Shown here piece by piece: positions 6,248 through 9,664 of a stretch of DNA of 9,664 nucleotides. How positions within the stretch are numbered: position 1 is the stretch's first letter; each line of letters starts with the position of its first letter. This DNA comes from an uncultured Collinsella sp. (GTDB taxonomy: Bacteria > Actinomycetota > Coriobacteriia > Coriobacteriales > Coriobacteriaceae). The stretch lies in contig CABRWN010000071.1 of NCBI GenBank assembly GCA_902474645.1, forward strand, positions 1-9,664, written 5' to 3'. A model generated the notes under the pieces. That model was not told the origin of the DNA and made no database searches. It saw nothing but the letters and a program-made list of their open reading frames with translations. The translations under genes and the position numbers were made by a program.

Positions 6248-6370
6248 GCAAGTGAGTAGACCTTTTTAAACATCCCGAGCAGGCCGGTCATCCTGCTTTT
6301 CAAAACCGCAGGTAGATAGCTTGCTACAAAACTGCCTGCTCGTCATCACGCCAAAAGTCTACTCACTTAG
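6248..6370 (-). repeat. 123-bp structured repeat, copy 2
   Basis: This is the second copy, exactly 1420 bp from copy 1 and in the same orientation. The outer arms AAGTGAGTAGAC (6250-6261) and GTCTACTCACTT (6357-6368) pair perfectly, and the stem extends through T/A runs with one bulged C (6262). The inner stem CGAGCAGGC/GCCTGCTCG (6276-6284/6334-6342) is perfect. Inside it lie CCTGC/GCAGG (6292-6296/6308-6312) and GTAG/CTAC (6312-6315/6324-6327). Its right end supplies the TGA stop of the MocR gene (6365-6363). The left end has lost the TAA (now CAA) but keeps TGA and TAG. Confidence 0.85.
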
Positions 6371-7799
6371 ATTGCAGAGCGCCCCCCATTAGCTGCAATT
6401 CCAAGGTATTAAGCATTTTTGGACTCAGATCGTCATACTGGACAAGAATTTGAGTTGAGTTTTCAGGGACAGATGCGCCATCGGCACACCAATAACAGTC
6501 ACTGATATCGACAAAAGGGATACTCGAGCGCGTGAGGGCCCGCACAAAAGAGCTTCCGCCCGCTCCGCGCTCCGCAACCACGGTGCAGTAAAGGCCCGCG
6601 TCCGCATGTTCGATCGAGACCTTCCCTGCCGGAAACGCTTTCCGTACAAGCGCCGCCAGGCCATCACGCGCCTCGCGAGCACGAACGCGCACGCGGTTCA
6701 CGTGTCGCTCGTAATCACCCGATTCCAGCAAACGCGCCAAAGCAACCTGGTCAACAGAGCTCACCGACGAGGCGTAGAAACCAAGGTTGCGCCTAAACCG
6801 CTCCATTAGCTCATCGGGCAGCACCATGTACGCTAGACGCAACGCCGACGACAGGCTCTTCGAAAACGTGTTGGTGTAGATAACCGACTGGGCGGCATCG
6901 ATTGATGCGAGCGCGGGAATCAGCTTGCCGGCAAGGCGAAACTCACAATCAAAGTCATCTTCGATGAGATACCGGCCCGGCTGCTCGGCTGCCCAGCTGA
7001 GCAGCGCGTAGCGACGCGCAATGCTCGTCACAAGGCCGGTCGGATACTGATGGGACGGCATCAGGTGAAGGACATCGGCCCCGCTTTTCTGCAGAGCACT
7101 CAGGTCCACGCCGTCATCATCCAACGGGATATGCCGAACTTTGCAGCCCATAGCCTGATAGATGCGCGTCAGGCGCAAATAGCCCGGGTCCTCAACGGCA
7201 TATACCTTGTCGGCTCCAAGCAGCTGAACCAACATGGTATCGAGCAGCTGGGCGCCCGCACCGATAACAATGTTATCGGAATCGACGTTCATACCCCTTG
7301 TCCCGCGCAGATGATGAGCGATTGCGCGTCGTAGCCGAGCGGTGCCCTGTGCCGGTGCGGGCGAAAAGATCTCGCGCTCGTCTTCGGATGCCAGCGTCGC
7401 CCGCAGCGCGCTTTGCCAAAGCCGCGCCGCCTCCAAAGCGGAAGGAGAAAGTGCATCGAATCGCTCAACCTGTCGACTGACATCATGCGCGCTGGGACCC
7501 ACAGAGACGGCATCTCGGTCGATGCCCTCCGCAGCCGAAGCCAAAACCGGTGCATCCGGAAGCTCGCAAGCGTAGTAGCCACGACGCGGCATTGAGCAAA
7601 TATAGCCCTCAGCGAGTAACTGGCTATATGCATTCTCGATAGTAATGACACTGATTCCCAGATGACTGGCAAAGGCGCGCTTAGACGGCAGATGCTCCCC
7701 CGCCGCAATACAGCCAGCAACAATATCATCTCGAATTTGCTGGTAAATATACTCATAGAGTGATGCTTCACCGCGTTTTTCCAAATTGTAGTCAAGCAT
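6363..7799 (-). CDS. pdxR: MocR-family PLP-sensing transcriptional regulator, PdxR-like, 478 aa
   Basis: A GntR-type winged helix fused to an aminotransferase-like domain. Residues 12-79 form the DNA-binding part, with LPSKRAFASHLGIS and TIENAYSQLLAEGYI as the helix-turn-helix. The fold-type I domain follows, with NP/SHQYPTG at 249-255, EDDFDCEFR at 280-288, and the PLP-binding lysine K314 in TNTFSKS with R321 after it. It is divergent from pdxS and shares its control region. PdxR proteins in other Gram-positives activate pdxST when PLP is scarce and often repress their own gene, so that role is inferred here. The start is the ATG at 7799 preceded by AGGTGA; an in-frame TTG at 7832 would add 11 residues. 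The last codons and the TGA stop run into repeat copy 2, so the C-terminal end (GALQSK) may be altered from the ancestral form. Confidence 0.88.
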   Translation of the reverse strand: MLDYNLEKRGEASLYEYIYQQIRDDIVAGCIAAGEHLPSKRAFASHLGISVITIENAYSQLLAEGYICSMPRRGYYACELPDAPVLASAAEGIDRDAVSVGPSAHDVSRQVERFDALSPSALEAARLWQSALRATLASEDEREIFSPAPAQGTARLRRAIAHHLRGTRGMNVDSDNIVIGAGAQLLDTMLVQLLGADKVYAVEDPGYLRLTRIYQAMGCKVRHIPLDDDGVDLSALQKSGADVLHLMPSHQYPTGLVTSIARRYALLSWAAEQPGRYLIEDDFDCEFRLAGKLIPALASIDAAQSVIYTNTFSKSLSSALRLAYMVLPDELMERFRRNLGFYASSVSSVDQVALARLLESGDYERHVNRVRVRAREARDGLAALVRKAFPAGKVSIEHADAGLYCTVVAERGAGGSSFVRALTRSSIPFVDISDCYWCADGASVPENSTQILVQYDDLSPKMLNTLELQLMGGALQSK

Positions 7800-7810
7800 G
7801 AGCCTATCAC

Positions 7811-7852
7811 CTGACCTTATTAAGTCATTCAATCTGGTATTAATCTGACCTT
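7811..7852. promoter_or_regulatory. Direct repeats in the pdxR-pdxS control region, candidate PdxR operators
   Basis: CTGACCTT occurs at 7811-7818 and again at 7845-7852. Two tandem 11-mers, AATCTGGTATT (7831-7841) and AATCTGACCTT (7842-7852), match at eight of 11 positions and are one helical turn apart. MocR regulators typically bind spaced direct repeats in the shared promoter of a divergent gene pair. The site covers the region just upstream of the suggested pdxS promoter and reaches the pdxR leader. Confidence 0.55.
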
Positions 7853-7879
7853 GTCATTATCTCGAAAACTGAGTATTTC
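7851..7879 (+). promoter_or_regulatory. Tentative pdxS promoter
   Basis: TTGTCA (7851-7856) is one base from the -35 consensus. TATTTC (7874-7879) follows after 17 bp as a weak -10. The -35 directly abuts the direct repeats, which fits an activator-dependent promoter. The -10 is poor, so confidence is low. Confidence 0.35.
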
Positions 7880-7944
7880 GCCATACCCAGCTCCCCGATA
7901 GGATGTTCCGTCAAGCAATGCACATGCCAACCAAGGGAGCAACC

Positions 7945-8835
7945 ATGGCAGAACAGACCAGCAAGGCCGATCGCGTCAAACTCAATCGCGAACTCGCGCA
8001 GATGCTCAAGGGCGGCGTTATCATGGACGTCACCACACCCGAGCAGGCGCGCATCGCCGAGGAGGCAGGCGCCTGCGCCGTCATGGCACTCGAACGCATC
8101 CCGGCCGACATCCGCGCCGCAGGCGGCGTCTCGCGCATGAGCGACCCCAAGATGATCAAGGGCATCCAAGAGGCCGTTTCCATCCCTGTTATGGCCAAGT
8201 GCCGCATCGGTCACATTGTCGAGGCACAGGTCCTGCAGGCCATCGAGATCGATTACATCGACGAGTCCGAGGTTCTCTCCCCTGCCGATGACGTCTATCA
8301 CATCGACAAGACCCAGTTTGACGTGCCGTTTGTCTGCGGCGCCCGCGATTTGGGCGAGGCGCTGCGCCGTGTTGCCGAGGGCGCCACGATGATTCGCACC
8401 AAGGGCGAGCCGGGCACGGGCGACGTCGTTCAGGCCGTGCGCCACATGCGCAAGATCCAAAAGCAGATCCGCGACGTTGTTGCCCTTCGCGATGACGAGC
8501 TCTTTGAGGCAGCCAAGCAACTGCAGGTTCCGGTCGAGCTGGTGCACGAGGTCCATGCCGCGGGAAAGCTTCCCGTCGTGAACTTTGCCGCCGGCGGCGT
8601 AGCGACCCCCGCCGACGCCGCGCTGATGATGCAGCTGGGCGCCGAAGGCGTCTTTGTCGGCTCGGGCATCTTTAAGAGCGGCGACCCCGCCAAGCGTGCC
8701 TCCGCCATCGTAAAGGCCGTGGCCAACTTCACCGATGCCAAACTCATCGCCGAGCTTTCGGAGGACCTGGGCGAGGCCATGGTGGGCATCAACGCCGACG
8801 AGATCGAGATTATCATGGAGGAGCGCGGGCGCTAG
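7945..8835 (+). CDS. pdxS: Pyridoxal 5'-phosphate synthase, PdxS subunit, 296 aa
   Basis: The synthase subunit builds PLP from ribose 5-phosphate, glyceraldehyde 3-phosphate and ammonia supplied by PdxT. Family markers are complete: GGVIMDV with D28, RIPADIRAAGGVSRMSDP (51-68), the substrate-binding lysine K85 in PVMAKCRIGH, the second lysine K153 in IRTKGEPGTG, NFAAGGVATPAD (213-224), and GVFVGSGIF (235-243). By homology with Bacillus subtilis PdxS these are D24, K81 and K149. The length of about 295 residues is standard, and the enzyme is a cytoplasmic dodecamer in known cases. The ATG at 7945 is preceded by AAGGGAG at six bases; an in-frame ATG at 7903 would add 14 residues not typical of the family. 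It is 20 bp upstream of pdxT, in one operon. Confidence 0.98.
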   Translation: MAEQTSKADRVKLNRELAQMLKGGVIMDVTTPEQARIAEEAGACAVMALERIPADIRAAGGVSRMSDPKMIKGIQEAVSIPVMAKCRIGHIVEAQVLQAIEIDYIDESEVLSPADDVYHIDKTQFDVPFVCGARDLGEALRRVAEGATMIRTKGEPGTGDVVQAVRHMRKIQKQIRDVVALRDDELFEAAKQLQVPVELVHEVHAAGKLPVVNFAAGGVATPADAALMMQLGAEGVFVGSGIFKSGDPAKRASAIVKAVANFTDAKLIAELSEDLGEAMVGINADEIEIIMEERGR

Positions 8836-8855
8836 TCCAGCAGAAGGGATCGCAC

Positions 8856-9443
8856 ATGAGCGATTATGCAGACCAAACGGTCGCCGTGCTGGCGGTCCAA
8901 GGCGCTTTTGCCGAGCACGAGGCGAGGCTGTCCGAGCTGGGCGCACGTTGCATTGAGCTGAGACAGGCGGCTGATTTGAAGCAGGACTTTGACCGTCTGG
9001 TACTTCCCGGCGGCGAGTCCACCGTTCAAGGGAAGCTGCTTGATGAGTTGGGCATGCTCGAGGAGCTTCGTGCCCGCATCGCTGAAGGCATGCCCGTCCT
9101 GGGCACCTGCGCCGGCCTGATTCTACTGGCTCACGACCTTGCCGCCCACGACGATAAGGGTACGCCGCGTTTGGCAACCATGGATGTACTTGTCGAGCGC
9201 AATGCCTACGGCAGGCAGCTCGGCAGCTTTCGGACCAGGGGGCAGGTATCCGGCATCAACGGTGAAGTGCCGCTGACGTTTATCCGTGCACCCCGCATCG
9301 TTGAGGTGCACGGCGATGCCGAGGCCCTGGCCGAAGTCGATGGCTGCATCGTCGCCGCCCGCCAAGACAACCAGCTCGGCGTAACCTTCCACCCCGAACT
9401 CGACGAAGACACGCACCTCCACGAGCTTTTCCTCCAAATGTAA
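8856..9443 (+). CDS. pdxT: Pyridoxal 5'-phosphate synthase glutaminase subunit PdxT, 195 aa
   Basis: A class I glutamine amidotransferase that hydrolyses glutamine and channels ammonia to PdxS. The N-terminal VAVLAVQGAFAEHE stretch is at about 9-22, PGGEST is at 51-56, and the nucleophile is C85 in GTCAGL. The family motif VERNAYGRQLGSF is at 113-125. The triad is completed by H179 and E181 in TFHPEL. The length is typical for the family. The ATG at 8856 follows AGAAGGGA by about six bases and lies 20 bp after the pdxS stop. The gene is followed by a long hairpin region rather than a simple U-tract terminator. Confidence 0.97.
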   Translation: MSDYADQTVAVLAVQGAFAEHEARLSELGARCIELRQAADLKQDFDRLVLPGGESTVQGKLLDELGMLEELRARIAEGMPVLGTCAGLILLAHDLAAHDDKGTPRLATMDVLVERNAYGRQLGSFRTRGQVSGINGEVPLTFIRAPRIVEVHGDAEALAEVDGCIVAARQDNQLGVTFHPELDEDTHLHELFLQM

Positions 9444-9475
9444 GCAGAAAACAAACGAGCGTGGATTTTCGGACG

Positions 9476-9557
9476 CATAGCAAATGAGAGTGGATAATCT
9501 CCCACTTTGAGCTTGAATGCAGGCTCAAACCGGGAGATTATCCACTCTCATGCTATG
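9476..9557. repeat. Long near-perfect hairpin downstream of pdxT
   Basis: The 20-bp arms at 9484-9503 and 9532-9551 (ATGAGAGTGG... and complement) are perfect. They are extended outward by CATAGC/GCTATG (9476-9481/9552-9557), with two bulged bases. Inward, TTTGAGC/GCTCAAA (9506-9512/9523-9529) closes a ten-base loop. A partial echo of the arm, GAGCGTGGATTTTC, lies at 9457-9470. There is no T-run, so this looks more like a REP- or MITE-type intergenic element than a textbook terminator, though it could stop transcription or protect the pdxST mRNA 3' end. Confidence 0.75.
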
Positions 9558-9587
9558 TAGTCATTTAAGAACGTCCCCAATGACTAC
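9557..9587. repeat. Second hairpin abutting the long one
   Basis: GTAGTCATT (9557-9565) pairs with AATGACTAC (9579-9587) across a 13-base loop containing ACGTCCCC. Its first base is the last base of the preceding hairpin, so the two structures are stacked directly end to end. Confidence 0.6.
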
Positions 9588-9664
9588 TTCGACAACACCG
9601 ACGTTTTGGTACCGACAGCGAAAACCCGCCAGAGCGAGCAAGGTGCCTTGAAGCAAGGCGGCAT
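9588..9664. other. Window-end intergenic sequence, no supported gene
   Basis: No start codon with a ribosome-binding site or convincing reading frame is seen before the window ends. GCCTTG/CAAGGC (9645-9650/9654-9659) forms a short hairpin within a wider CCGCC/GGCGG pair (9626-9630/9657-9661). This may be the beginning of another structured repeat or terminator that continues beyond the window. Confidence 0.35.

Noticed and set aside
4828..6370. CRISPR-like repeats
   Set aside because: There are only two copies, 1.4 kb apart, 123 bp long with large inverted-repeat arms. No spacers or cas genes are seen.
6248..6370. tRNA-like gene because of the branched fold
   Set aside because: The outer stem is too long, and no D-loop, T-loop, anticodon arm or CCA-like pattern can be placed.
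4828..6370. Complete insertion sequence or composite transposon
   Set aside because: No transposase or integrase is encoded in the interval. No matching short target duplication was found outside the outer ends 4828 and 6370.
7840..9177. 445-codon open frame on the minus strand
   Set aside because: It is antisense to pdxS and pdxT, which match their families over their full length. The antisense translation shows no recognisable domain.

Overview
The window looks like a chromosomal stretch from a high-GC anaerobic actinobacterium of the class Coriobacteriia, most likely Collinsella or a close relative. This rests on an NADH-peroxidase-type (reverse) rubrerythrin, an R-type vitamin B6 cluster with a MocR regulator, GC-rich codon use, and a 375-residue protein of a type I associate with that class (N-terminal signature DISAFRYWR). 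The genus is an inference from recalled family patterns; no search was run.

Layout. Positions 1-3879 hold a four-gene block on the minus strand. In transcription order it is an iron-type alcohol dehydrogenase (3879-2659), an aldehyde dehydrogenase (2650-1271) whose Shine-Dalgarno overlaps the previous stop codon, a small HIRAN-domain protein (1180-656), and a calcineurin-like metallophosphoesterase (589-44). A hairpin at 1-37 follows. The first two genes form a tight alcohol/aldehyde redox pair; the last two look like housekeeping or nucleic-acid genes that may be co-transcribed. A divergent AT-rich control region (3880-4136) separates the block from a plus-strand rubrerythrin gene (4137-4697), which ends in a strong intrinsic terminator.

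Positions 4828-6370 are the least ordinary part. A minus-strand gene for a putative PD-(D/E)XK (DUF559-like) protein sits between two same-orientation 123-bp repeats that align without gaps, with 94 of 123 positions identical by hand count. Each repeat has terminal inverted repeats and a conserved inner fold with one compensatory base-pair change. Its end carries TAA, TGA and TAG in the three frames. Copy 1 supplies the stop codon of the PD-(D/E)XK gene, and copy 2 supplies the stop codon of the neighbouring MocR gene in a different frame. Another hairpin (6151-6214) lies between the gene start and copy 2.

Positions 6363-9443 hold a classical pyridoxal-phosphate module: a PdxR-like MocR regulator (minus) facing pdxS and pdxT (plus), which encode the two subunits of PLP synthase. 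The shared intergenic region carries direct repeats that are good candidates for PdxR operators. After pdxT the window ends in a run of hairpin-forming intergenic DNA (9476-9664) without a supported gene.

Most of the window is conventional. The candidate for something undescribed is the 123-bp structured repeat with all-frame stops and its association with the nuclease-like gene.
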